From an uncultured Pseudomonadota bacterium (GTDB lineage: Bacteria; Pseudomonadota; Gammaproteobacteria; Steroidobacterales; Steroidobacteraceae): 64,000 nucleotides of DNA. The notes beneath the pieces were generated by a model. It saw only the letters and a list, made by a program, of their open reading frames with translations, did no database searches and was not told the origin of the DNA. The stretch covers positions 186,001-250,000 of the forward strand of contig CAIRLC010000007.1 in the NCBI GenBank assembly GCA_903879335.1. Reading direction: 5' to 3'. The position numbers and the translations under genes were made by a program. This document shows, one piece after another, positions 1 to 8,046 of this stretch; within the stretch, counting starts at the first letter, position 1, and the number at the start of each line of letters is the position of its first letter.

Positions 1-575
1 CAGACGTTGGCGGCATCGAGAGTCGCCAATCCTTCCAAAATCGCCTCAGCGACTGCGGAAACCTTGCGCCGGTCAGTCGACACCACCAAGTGAGCAACCG
101 ACCGATACAGCGGCTCACGGACAGCCATCAATTCAGCCAACCGAACCGCAGGATCGGTATTCATGAGTAACGGCCGGTTGCGACTATGTTGGGTCCGCTC
201 CACCTGCTGGGCCACAGAGGCCTGCAAATAGATCACAATGCCCCGACTACGCAATCGTTCACGATTTTCAGGACGGATAACGGCGCCTCCGCCGGTCGAG
301 AGCACGACGCCAGGCCAGTGTGTCAAATCCTCAATCACGTCACGCTCTCGATCACGAAAGCCTGGCTCGCCCTCGCGCTCAAAGATGAATGAGATATCGA
401 CTCCGGTACGGCGCTCGATCTCAGCATCACTGTCGATAAATCGCTGCCGCCTTAGCCGGGCCAACGCACGCCCAACGGCGGTCTTTCCAGACCCCATCGG
501 ACCCACCAGAAATAAGCTGCGGGGCGGCACCACGCCTGGCGCGGCCGGGTTGGATGTCTGGGGGGCGTCTATCAT
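1..575 (-). CDS. aroK: Shikimate kinase (3' end beyond window)
   Basis: Phosphorylates shikimate at the 3-hydroxyl with ATP in the chorismate pathway (cytosol). The visible 191 residues carry the Walker A loop GPMGSGKT (residues 25-32), the shikimate-binding DSD (48-50) in FIDSDAEIE, GFRDRE (72-77), the GGG turn (95-97) and the lid arginine in RNRPLL. The start is the ATG at 575: an upstream in-frame TAG lies at 585-587 and AGAGG precedes it at short distance. About 15 N-terminal residues before the core are longer than in typical AroK. It lies downstream of pilMNOPQ on the same strand, as in many gammaproteobacteria, but a lipoprotein gene sits between. The C-terminus and any aroB lie beyond coordinate 1. 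Confidence 0.93.
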   Translation of the reverse strand, partial: MIDAPQTSNPAAPGVVPPRSLFLVGPMGSGKTAVGRALARLRRQRFIDSDAEIERRTGVDISFIFEREGEPGFRDRERDVIEDLTHWPGVVLSTGGGAVIRPENRERLRSRGIVIYLQASVAQQVERTQHSRNRPLLMNTDPAVRLAELMAVREPLYRSVAHLVVSTDRRKVSAVAEAILEGLATLDAANV

Positions 576-598
576 CCTCTCATTCTAGAGAGGGGTCT

Positions 599-634
599 GC
601 CCGTTGGGAACGACCGCGGCCAACGGGCGTTCCC
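599..634. repeat. Overlapping, mutually exclusive inverted repeats upstream of aroK
   Basis: Arms GCCCGTTGG (599-607) and CCAACGGGC (620-628) can pair. A second pair, GGGAACG (606-612) and CGTTCCC (628-634), shares bases with the first, so only one stem can form at a time. The element lies between the lipoprotein stop (645) and the aroK start (575). No T-run follows on the minus strand, so it is not a standard intrinsic terminator. It could be a weak terminator/antiterminator or simply an intercistronic hairpin. Confidence 0.4.
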
Positions 635-644
635 TGACAGAGCC

Positions 645-2762
645 CTAATTGGGGTTGGAACAGTCGGCGGCGACGCCATACGGACTCACTGGACCCGGTG
701 GCTGCACCGTTTGCTGACTGAAATCAGCTGCCGCATACGGCAGAAGGAAAGTTGAGGAAGAACTGCTCTGCGTGCCAGTGACTGCCGTCGTGGCGATCAG
801 CTGTACTTTCACGTAATAGGCGTGGTCCTTGGGATAAGACACCGTCACCAGTAACGAACCATCCGCGCCGGTCGTTCCGGCACTCGGGGTGACAACGGCC
901 ACACTGCCAGGATCAAGTAGACCATTGCCGTTGTAGTCCTTCGCAACAGAATAAGTGCCTGTAAAATCAATATCTTCGTTAGCGCACGACGCGGCGCCCG
1001 GCAGTGTGCTCACGGCCGTTGTATAGGCACTGGAAGCCACGCTCCAGACTCGAGCGCCCTTCACATAGGCCACCGGCAGCACCTTAAGATCAACCGGAGC
1101 CCCAGCAACCGGCGCGCCGCGCGAATCAACCGCAAAAACGACGTAGGAAATGGAGTACGTCGCCGCATTCGGCGCGTCAATCGTATTGCCCGTACCTAAG
1201 GATAGGTAGACCGTTTGGCCACCGACGGTGAGCGAGGTTTGGCTCGTGACCGACGTGCCGCGCACAGTCGCCCGAACTTGCACCCCATTGGCGCCGCTGG
1301 TGGTTTGTCCCGCGGTATACGTGGTCTGGGCCTGGCCTTGCGCATCCGTCGTGGCGGACGCGACTGAAATTGAACCGCCGGTTGAATCAGTGAGCGAAAA
1401 ATCCACCACTTGCGATTCGACCAGGTTATTTTGCGCGTCTCGAACGATGGCGGTGATCAGACTGGAGCCACCGGTCGAGACGGCGGAGGGGGAGGTTTGT
1501 AATGCCAACTGAGCCGGCGTGGTGGCGACAAAATCAATGACCACCTGAGCGGCGACGCTTGCTCCGGTCGCCGCGATAATGGCCGGCCCCGCGTTATTCG
1601 ATAGGACGTGTACGCTCGCCACGCCATTCGCGTCCGTTACCGCTGATGGGTGGTCCAAACTGCCACGGGTTGAAGTGAAGGACACCGTGCGTCCGACCAC
1701 CGGCAGACCGCCGCTCAACCAAGTCGCTGAGACGACTTGACTGGTGCCCAAGGAAACGGATGCGCCATTGGCAGGGGTAGAAACACTGAAAGACTCACTG
1801 CTCACCGCAACGGAGCGGTTAGCGATCAGCCCGAGCCCCTCCGCACTCAGCGTGTCAGCGCCAACAACGCCGGCGTGTAACGTGACCGTTCCCAATCCAT
1901 TCAGGTCAGTCACAAAAGTGTTTGGGGACAACACATTCCCTTTGATCGAGCTCAGCGTCACAGATTGGCTGGCAATCCCATGCCCGGCCGAATCACGAAG
2001 CGAGACGGTGAAAACGCCGTCGTTTCCGAGCACCAGGGTCGAGGGACCATTTAAGGATAACGTCGTGCCAACAACATCGACAGCAATCACAGCATTCGGC
2101 GCTGAGGCCGCTGATGCAGTCACAGTAATCACGCGGTTGGTGGGATCCGTGCCAGCCGTAATCGTTGCCGTCGCAACACCTTGTGCATTCGTGCTCGCTT
2201 GGGTGACAACAACCATGCCGCTCGAAGACTGAAACGTCACCGGCACGTTGGCCAGGGCATTGTTGTTCGCGTCTTTGAGATACGCAGTCAACACCGCACC
2301 ATGCGAGCCGTCCGAAGAAATCTGGGGCGTGTCTGTCTTTAAAGTCAAAGAATGCTGAGCAGTAACCACATTGACAGACACACTGTTCTTAACCGCACCG
2401 ACCGAAGCGGTCACGCTGATTGCGCTACCGGAGGAGGCATTGTTCGCTTTCAAGGACGCTGTGGCGATACCACTCGCATCAGTTGTGCCCTGCGTCACCG
2501 TCAAAGCTCCGCCAGCACTTGCTGCGAACGTCACTGCGACTCCAGATACTGCGACGTTAGAGGAGTTTACGGCCGTGGCCGTTATGACCGCGACGGTTGA
2601 TCCATCGCTCGCGATTGATGACGCACTACTGGTGACGGTGATAGTCGCCACATTTGAACTTGTCAATCCGCCGCTACCGCTGATCGTGTTGCCGGCACCT
2701 CCGCCGCAACTGGCAACCACAAGCGCTGCAAGCAACGTCACCACCGATCGAAATATCTTCAT
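645..2762 (-). CDS. Bacterial Ig-like (Big_1/invasin-type) repeat lipoprotein
   Basis: A 705-residue predicted surface or periplasmic lipoprotein of unknown ligand. The signal peptide ends in the lipobox VVASC with lipidated Cys19, followed by a Gly/Ser linker. Five consecutive Ig-like repeats of about 95 residues fill residues 35-520; each has the pattern SxxDG(S/T)xxAxxTAxV, a central VTF strand and a TDAxGxA turn typical of Big_1 folds. The last ~180 residues differ: they contain DYNGNGLLDPG, resembling a calcium-binding loop, and two cysteines (ASCANED and the near-terminal AADCSN) that could form a disulfide. The ATG at 2762 is chosen over the GTG at 2771 because GGAG stands 8 bases before it. 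It lies 40 bases after pilQ on the same strand, so co-transcription with the pilus genes is likely. A role as a pilus-linked adhesin or secretin accessory is inference only. Confidence 0.8.
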   Translation of the reverse strand: MKIFRSVVTLLAALVVASCGGGAGNTISGSGGLTSSNVATITVTSSASSIASDGSTVAVITATAVNSSNVAVSGVAVTFAASAGGALTVTQGTTDASGIATASLKANNASSGSAISVTASVGAVKNSVSVNVVTAQHSLTLKTDTPQISSDGSHGAVLTAYLKDANNNALANVPVTFQSSSGMVVVTQASTNAQGVATATITAGTDPTNRVITVTASAASAPNAVIAVDVVGTTLSLNGPSTLVLGNDGVFTVSLRDSAGHGIASQSVTLSSIKGNVLSPNTFVTDLNGLGTVTLHAGVVGADTLSAEGLGLIANRSVAVSSESFSVSTPANGASVSLGTSQVVSATWLSGGLPVVGRTVSFTSTRGSLDHPSAVTDANGVASVHVLSNNAGPAIIAATGASVAAQVVIDFVATTPAQLALQTSPSAVSTGGSSLITAIVRDAQNNLVESQVVDFSLTDSTGGSISVASATTDAQGQAQTTYTAGQTTSGANGVQVRATVRGTSVTSQTSLTVGGQTVYLSLGTGNTIDAPNAATYSISYVVFAVDSRGAPVAGAPVDLKVLPVAYVKGARVWSVASSAYTTAVSTLPGAASCANEDIDFTGTYSVAKDYNGNGLLDPGSVAVVTPSAGTTGADGSLLVTVSYPKDHAYYVKVQLIATTAVTGTQSSSSSTFLLPYAAADFSQQTVQPPGPVSPYGVAADCSNPN

Positions 2763-2802
2763 GAGACGCACTCCAGAGCTTGAAAATCCGACGAAACTGG
2801 CC

Positions 2803-4959
2803 TCAATACAAATTACCGCCGTCCCGAAGAATTTTCGGGGTCACGAATATCAGAAGCTCGTCTTTGTTATTCGTCTTCGTTTGCGTCTTGAACAAGTTTC
2901 CGAGTACCGGCAGATCACCCAGCATCGGCACCTTACTCGAAGAGTGGCGATGTTCAGTTTCCATGATGCCGCCTAAAACGACAGTCTGACCGTCATTCAC
3001 CAAAACCTCGGTCGTAATGGTCCGCGTATCGATCGACGGAACCTGGCCACCGGTCGCGCTCTGCACAAGCTGGCCAATACTGTCTTTCGTTACGGTCAAA
3101 TTCAAAATAACGCGATTGTCCGGTGTGATTTGCGGCCGCACTTTCAGCGACAGAGTCGCTTTCTTAAACTGCGTCGTGGTCGCCCCGGAAGACGCCGATT
3201 CCTGATAAGGGATTTCGACACCTTGTTCGATCGCCGCCTCTTTTTGGTTTGAGGTGATCACGTGGGGCGTCGATACGATATCGGCACGGTCTTCAGCCTG
3301 TGCGGCCGACAGTTCGAGATCTACCAGATAATTGCCAGACAACACTGATGCGGCGAGTCGGCCGGCCGGATTAGCGACCGGCAAATTCACATTGTAACGG
3401 TCTAGGTAATTAGACGCGCCGGAGGGGACGGTAACCGGGAATGGAGATGTTCCATTCTGAAGATTCGTGAGCGCCGAACTGACGATCGTATTGTTGGCAG
3501 CGGCGCTGCCTGATACAGACACCAAGCCGTTTGAACCTCTCGCCCGAACGTCCGTAGTACCGAGACGAACACCCAGTTGGCGACTGAAGTCGTCGTTGAC
3601 GATGACGACGCGTGATTCGATCAAGACCTGTCTAACCGGCACATCCAGTGTGCCGACCAGACGCCGGATGTCGGAGATTCGGTCTGAGGAATCTTGTATC
3701 AGCAGCGTATTGGTTCTTTCATCAATGGCCACACTACCACGCTGAGAAAGCAACGAATTTCCCGTCTTGCCTTTGATCAGGGCGGCTAGATCAGCCGCTT
3801 TGGCATAGTTGATTTGCACGTATTCAGAATGCACGGGCGCTAAGTCATCCACATCTTTACGGGATTGGAGTTCAGCTTTTTCGCGATTCGCTAATTCTTC
3901 TGATGGGCCAACCAAAATCACGTTGTCATGTTTGCGCATCGCAAGGCCCTTGCTACGCATCACAATGTCCAGCGCTTGATCCCAAGGTACGTTTTGCAAC
4001 CGTAACGTGACGTTGCCCTGAACGCTGTCGCTAACAACAATATTTTGCCCGCTCGTATCGGCAAGTAACTGCAGTACGGCGCGCACATCAATATCTTGGA
4101 AGTTAAGCGTCAACCGTTCGCCTGAGTATTCTTTTTTCTCGTCCGCTGAATGGCTTTTCGCATGGGCTTCGCGAAGCTCAACCACATACTGATCATCGCT
4201 CTGGTACGCCAAGGTTTCGAAATCGCCCTTGGTCGTGATAGCCAATCGGGTTCCAGCGTCTGTCCGTCGAGCATCGAAGAATGTGGCTGGCGTAGCAAAG
4301 TCTGCTACGTCATATCGCTTCGTGAGATCAGCCGAGATCTCCGCACCAGCGAGCTCCACAGTGACCTTGGACCCCTCCTGGGTCAGATTGATGGGGGTGT
4401 GTGGATCGGTGAGTCCGACGATCAATCGGCCGGTTCCGTCCTGGCCTCGGCGGAAGTCAATTGAGGAAATTCTGCGCCCGGCTGTAATGACCGAATTCGC
4501 TGACGTCGACTTTGCTTTTGACGACGGCGGAACCTGGGGACCGCCAACGGTCAGCACAATCGTATTGCCCTCAATGCGTGTGTCATAGGGGCCTAGGTGC
4601 TCCATGTTGAGCACGACCCGTGTACGACCTGCCGCTTCGGCGGTCGTCAGGCTATCAACGCCACCGGCATGGAGCTCCATTTTTCGGTGATCAAGCGCCA
4701 AGACGACGCCAGGAAGATCAAGGGAGATCCGAGCTGGACGGTCAATCGTAAACGCTAGCGGGGTTGGCGGTGGCGCGCTGGTGTGCAAGCGAAGTTCAAG
4801 CTGCTTACCCGGCAACGTCGCGACATCAATCGACTCGAGTCGATTTTGCGCATCTTCTGCATGCGCGAGCGACGCCAGCGCACTCAAAAGACCTACCGCG
4901 ACGCCTAGACTCAGGCGACGGCAGCCTTTAACAGTTGACCCGAAACGGTGGACGCTCAT
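2803..4959 (-). CDS. pilQ: Type IV pilus secretin PilQ
   Basis: Forms the outer-membrane ring through which the type IV pilus passes. The 718-residue protein starts with a Sec signal peptide (cleavage near ASLAHA-ED), then AMIN-type peptidoglycan-binding domains (about 40-260), an STN domain containing VTLRLQNVPWDQALDIV, an N1-type domain, and the C-terminal secretin domain with VPMLGDLPVLGNLFK and a DELLIFVTPKIL ending. The ATG at 4959 is preceded by GGAAGG at good spacing; an in-frame upstream start at 5049 would run into pilP and lacks a ribosome site. It is the last pilus gene of the operon and follows pilP by 25 bases. Confidence 0.96.
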   Translation of the reverse strand: MSVHRFGSTVKGCRRLSLGVAVGLLSALASLAHAEDAQNRLESIDVATLPGKQLELRLHTSAPPPTPLAFTIDRPARISLDLPGVVLALDHRKMELHAGGVDSLTTAEAAGRTRVVLNMEHLGPYDTRIEGNTIVLTVGGPQVPPSSKAKSTSANSVITAGRRISSIDFRRGQDGTGRLIVGLTDPHTPINLTQEGSKVTVELAGAEISADLTKRYDVADFATPATFFDARRTDAGTRLAITTKGDFETLAYQSDDQYVVELREAHAKSHSADEKKEYSGERLTLNFQDIDVRAVLQLLADTSGQNIVVSDSVQGNVTLRLQNVPWDQALDIVMRSKGLAMRKHDNVILVGPSEELANREKAELQSRKDVDDLAPVHSEYVQINYAKAADLAALIKGKTGNSLLSQRGSVAIDERTNTLLIQDSSDRISDIRRLVGTLDVPVRQVLIESRVVIVNDDFSRQLGVRLGTTDVRARGSNGLVSVSGSAAANNTIVSSALTNLQNGTSPFPVTVPSGASNYLDRYNVNLPVANPAGRLAASVLSGNYLVDLELSAAQAEDRADIVSTPHVITSNQKEAAIEQGVEIPYQESASSGATTTQFKKATLSLKVRPQITPDNRVILNLTVTKDSIGQLVQSATGGQVPSIDTRTITTEVLVNDGQTVVLGGIMETEHRHSSSKVPMLGDLPVLGNLFKTQTKTNNKDELLIFVTPKILRDGGNLY

Positions 4960-4984
4960 GGTCTTTCCTTCCCTGATATCTTTT

Positions 4985-5503
4985 TCAATTGCTGGCCAGC
5001 TGGATTGCGGCTGGACGCTCGACGTAGCCGCCGGCACCATTGGAAACAAGCTCTATGACGCTGATGCGCGCATCCGTAATGGCAGTGATCCGCCCGTCGT
5101 TCTGGCCGACATGATTGCCGGGCAGCACGCGGTGCACGAGGCCGTCCTTCGTCTGGACCAAACCATACGTGATGCCGGCCTGACGCAAGGTGCCGACCAG
5201 TTTCAACGTGTCGAGCGGATAGTTTTCGAGAAATTCCCGACTGCGATGGATATCGGGTCGAGGCCCCGTATTGGTCGATGAAACGACTGGAAAGCTCGGC
5301 TGGAATGGAGAGCGCAACCCTATCGGATCGTACTGAAAGCTCTCATAGGTTTTGATTTGCGGCAACGGCGCGGGTTGCGATCCCTGCCTCTTACGTCGCT
5401 CATCTAACTCTTTTTTCAACTCGCCGGTGCCACCACCACAGCCAGTCACAACGGGCAGTAAGGCGATCAATACAACCCAGAGCATGATGCGGGAGGCCTT
5501 CAT
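4985..5503 (-). CDS. pilP: Type IV pilus inner-membrane lipoprotein PilP
   Basis: PilP links the PilN/PilO inner-membrane complex to the PilQ secretin in the periplasm. The 172-residue product has a lipoprotein signal ending in PVVTGC, a flexible Lys/Arg/Pro-rich segment (about 30-60), the FQYDPIGLRSPF motif common to PilP and a C-terminal beta domain with the TLRQ...TYGLVQTKDGLVHRV pattern. Its ATG overlaps the pilO stop by four bases (ATGA), which indicates translational coupling. Confidence 0.95.
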   Translation of the reverse strand: MKASRIMLWVVLIALLPVVTGCGGGTGELKKELDERRKRQGSQPAPLPQIKTYESFQYDPIGLRSPFQPSFPVVSSTNTGPRPDIHRSREFLENYPLDTLKLVGTLRQAGITYGLVQTKDGLVHRVLPGNHVGQNDGRITAITDARISVIELVSNGAGGYVERPAAIQLASN

Positions 5504-6153
5504 GGGGTTGCTCCAACACTTGGATGGACAGCGGGTTTACGCTCTCCCGGCGCCATTTCTGCATCGTCTAAATAGCGATACGTTTTTGCGGTGACGTCGA
5601 GCGTCAAGTGATCGCCGGTCGCGTCCTTGGTTTCCGGCACAATCGATATATCGTGTAGCGTCACGATTCTCGGCAAGGATGCGATTCCGCTCACGAAGCT
5701 TCCAAATTGATGGAATGATCCGGTGAGGCGGATCTTGATTGGAAGCTCAGCGTAAAAATCTTTTCGTAGCTCGGGCGCCGGCTGGAAAAGTTTCTCCTGC
5801 AAGCCCGCACCCAATCCTGTTTGTGAAATATCAACCAGAAGACTGGGCACTTCAGTACGCCCTGGCAATTGCCGCAACATTGCTCCGAAAGAGCGCTGCA
5901 TATCCGTTAATTGCGCTTTGTATGCTTCGAAGTTCGCGGCCTTGAGCTGCCGCTCATCAAACGTATTGAGCAGCTGAACTTCTTCGTTACGCGCGCGCTC
6001 CAGATCCGGCATCTGATTGCTGAACGGGAGTAGATAAATAAAGACCGCGCTCAATACTAGAAAGATCAGGCCGATCGCCAAAACGCGAAAAATACCCGGC
6101 CAGCGTCCGACATCTTTAGGGTCTAGTTGGCGAAACTCTTCGAGAAAATTCAT
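5500..6153 (-). CDS. pilO: Type IV pilus assembly protein PilO
   Basis: A bitopic inner-membrane protein that heterodimerises with PilN and positions PilP/PilQ. The 217-residue product has a short cytoplasmic N-terminus with FLEEFRQLDPKDVGRWP, one transmembrane helix (about 25-47), a coiled-coil region (50-95) and a periplasmic ferredoxin-like domain. It overlaps pilN and pilP by four bases at each end. Confidence 0.95.
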   Translation of the reverse strand: MNFLEEFRQLDPKDVGRWPGIFRVLAIGLIFLVLSAVFIYLLPFSNQMPDLERARNEEVQLLNTFDERQLKAANFEAYKAQLTDMQRSFGAMLRQLPGRTEVPSLLVDISQTGLGAGLQEKLFQPAPELRKDFYAELPIKIRLTGSFHQFGSFVSGIASLPRIVTLHDISIVPETKDATGDHLTLDVTAKTYRYLDDAEMAPGERKPAVHPSVGATP

Positions 6154-6746
6154 GACTTACCGCCAACATGCGGACCGTGATGATTCACGTTAGCGGTAGG
6201 CGCTTCAGGCTCAGAACTCTTCTGTGTTGCAAATAGCGTGAATTCAGAGCCGGCACCGGTTTTCGCTGTTTCAATCACTTGCAGCTCAGGGTCGGTCAGC
6301 CAATCAGAGGCTTCAATATTCCGCATGAAGGTCGATACGCGGGTCGATGATTGCGCGACGCCACGAATCTCGATCCGCTTGTCGCTCTGCTTCACTGACG
6401 TGAGGTATACCCCTTCTGGAAGCGTTCTCGCGAGCTGGTCGAAGACATGAACGATTTCGGGTCGGCTGCGCTGGAGCTTGGAGATAATCTCCATTCGCGC
6501 AACGAGCCGCTGCTTCTGGTTTTCGAGATCAGATATTTCCTTGATTTGCTTGTCCAAGCCCGCAATTTCGCGCTTCAGCAAGGCGTTGCGCTCGTTCTGA
6601 CGGTCGATGGCCGCCGTAATCATCCAACTGGTCAGCAAAGTGACCGCGCCAGCCGCCATTACGGCGCCCACGACCGCCAAGCCGAACTCTCGCTGTCGAC
6701 GGACCCGCTCTTGCTGACGCCACGGGAGTAGATTAATCCGCGGCAT
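6150..6746 (-). CDS. pilN: Type IV pilus assembly protein PilN
   Basis: Partner of PilO and docking site for cytoplasmic PilM. The 198-residue product opens with MPRINLLPWR; the INLLPWR segment binds PilM in studied systems. A single transmembrane helix (about 23-45), a coiled coil (50-90) and a periplasmic domain follow. The start overlaps the pilM stop by one base (TGATG). The C-terminal tail after about residue 175 is Pro/His-rich and probably disordered. Confidence 0.95.
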   Translation of the reverse strand: MPRINLLPWRQQERVRRQREFGLAVVGAVMAAGAVTLLTSWMITAAIDRQNERNALLKREIAGLDKQIKEISDLENQKQRLVARMEIISKLQRSRPEIVHVFDQLARTLPEGVYLTSVKQSDKRIEIRGVAQSSTRVSTFMRNIEASDWLTDPELQVIETAKTGAGSEFTLFATQKSSEPEAPTANVNHHGPHVGGKS

Positions 6747-7831
6747 CAGTCAAAGCCTCGTATCGCCAGACCACAGGCAGTCAGTAACGCCGTTGCGTCC
6801 TTACGAACGCCCTGCGCCTTGGCTTTGGAGGAGATCTTCATTTGCCCGAGCGGATCGCCCCGTTCCGCGACTATTCCGACTCGGCTGGCAATAACATCGG
6901 CCACACCAGGGATGTTGGCGCATCCACCACAGACAAGGATCAGTTCAGGCGTTTCTCGACCGGTTCCTGAGGCCAAGTAGAACTGCATGCTGCGAGTGAC
7001 CTGCTGGGTCATATCATCGATAAATGGGTCGAGCACTTCGGGTTGATAGTTGGAGGGTAATCCGCCCTCTTTCTTGGCTCGACCAGCCTCCTCAACGGTC
7101 AGTCCATAAGTGCGCATGATTTCTTCGGTTAACTGCGAGCCGCCGAAGGCGAAGTCACGGGTATAGACGACGTTGTGGTTTTTTAGAACGCTAAAGGTTG
7201 TCGTGCTTGCACCAAAATCGACAACAGCGACCGTACCTTCGCCACCACCCGGCATTTGATGGGTCATTAGCCGGCAAGCGTTTTGTAGCGCGTAAGCCTC
7301 AACGTCAACAATGCGAGGCACCAGACCGGCGGCGACCACGGCCGCCTGACGCTGTTCAACATTCTCCGTTCGAGTGGCCACCAATAGAACGTCCAAGAGT
7401 TCAGGGTCTTTCTCAGACGGGCCTACCACTTGATAGTCATAACTGACCTCATCCATGGGGAACGGGATGTACTGGTCAGCCTGAAGGTCAATCTGTAATT
7501 CGAGATCGCGCGCCGAGAGGCTGCGCGGCATTTGAATCGACTTCGTAATGACCGAGTCGCCTGATATGGCAACGGCTGCTTCGCGCGCGCGCGCACCAGC
7601 CCGTTTTGCGGCCCGGCGAATGGCTTCGCCGACCGCGTCGGCATTCACGATGGCCTTTTCGTTGATCGCGCTCGGTGGCGTAGGCTCAGCCGCATATGCT
7701 TCGACACGGTATTGCCCGCCCGAATACGACAACTCAATCAACTTGATGGACGAGGTCGTAATGTCGAGCCCGATCAAGGGTCGAGCGGTAGTTCCGAACG
7801 GCAGGCGCAACTGGGGCAGCGAGAATTTCAT
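6746..7831 (-). CDS. pilM: Type IV pilus actin-like ATPase PilM
   Basis: Cytoplasmic actin-fold ATP-binding protein that ties the pilus platform to the alignment complex. The 361-residue product has the phosphate-1 loop LIGLDITTSSIKLIEL near the N-terminus, VAVVDFGASTTTFSVL (second phosphate loop, about 195-210) and LILVCGGCANIPGV (adenosine motif). It is the first gene of pilMNOPQ; AAGGAA precedes the ATG at close spacing. It is divergent from the PBP1a gene, the arrangement seen in Pseudomonas and relatives. Confidence 0.96.
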   Translation of the reverse strand: MKFSLPQLRLPFGTTARPLIGLDITTSSIKLIELSYSGGQYRVEAYAAEPTPPSAINEKAIVNADAVGEAIRRAAKRAGARAREAAVAISGDSVITKSIQMPRSLSARDLELQIDLQADQYIPFPMDEVSYDYQVVGPSEKDPELLDVLLVATRTENVEQRQAAVVAAGLVPRIVDVEAYALQNACRLMTHQMPGGGEGTVAVVDFGASTTTFSVLKNHNVVYTRDFAFGGSQLTEEIMRTYGLTVEEAGRAKKEGGLPSNYQPEVLDPFIDDMTQQVTRSMQFYLASGTGRETPELILVCGGCANIPGVADVIASRVGIVAERGDPLGQMKISSKAKAQGVRKDATALLTACGLAIRGFD

Positions 7832-8046
7832 AATTCCTTGAATAACAAGACTTAATCGGGTCTTGTTGCCGCCTTAAAGTAACAGTCCGGGGAAACTTTA
7901 TAGCAACAAATTGTTAAATGGAATGTGAACAGCTTCACGACTTGGCATTGCCGCCAGGTTGGACGACCGATTGGAGACGTGAACCGCCGCTGCGCAGGCC
8001 TTCCGGCCCCGTTACTATGCACAGTCCATCTTGACGAGATCCACCT
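7832..8046. promoter_or_regulatory. Divergent intergenic region, pilM / PBP1a
   Basis: These 215 bases separate two divergently transcribed genes and must hold both promoters. The half nearest pilM (7840-7925) is clearly AT-richer and on the minus strand contains TATAAA (from the segment around 7898-7903), a candidate -10 for the pil operon. I find no convincing -35 at standard spacing. For the plus strand TACTAT at 8013-8018 is a weak -10 candidate without a good -35. Confidence 0.4.

Noticed and set aside
4781-5281. 166-residue plus-strand frame across pilP and pilQ
   Set aside because: Antisense to two conserved pilus genes; no similarity to any family I recognise.
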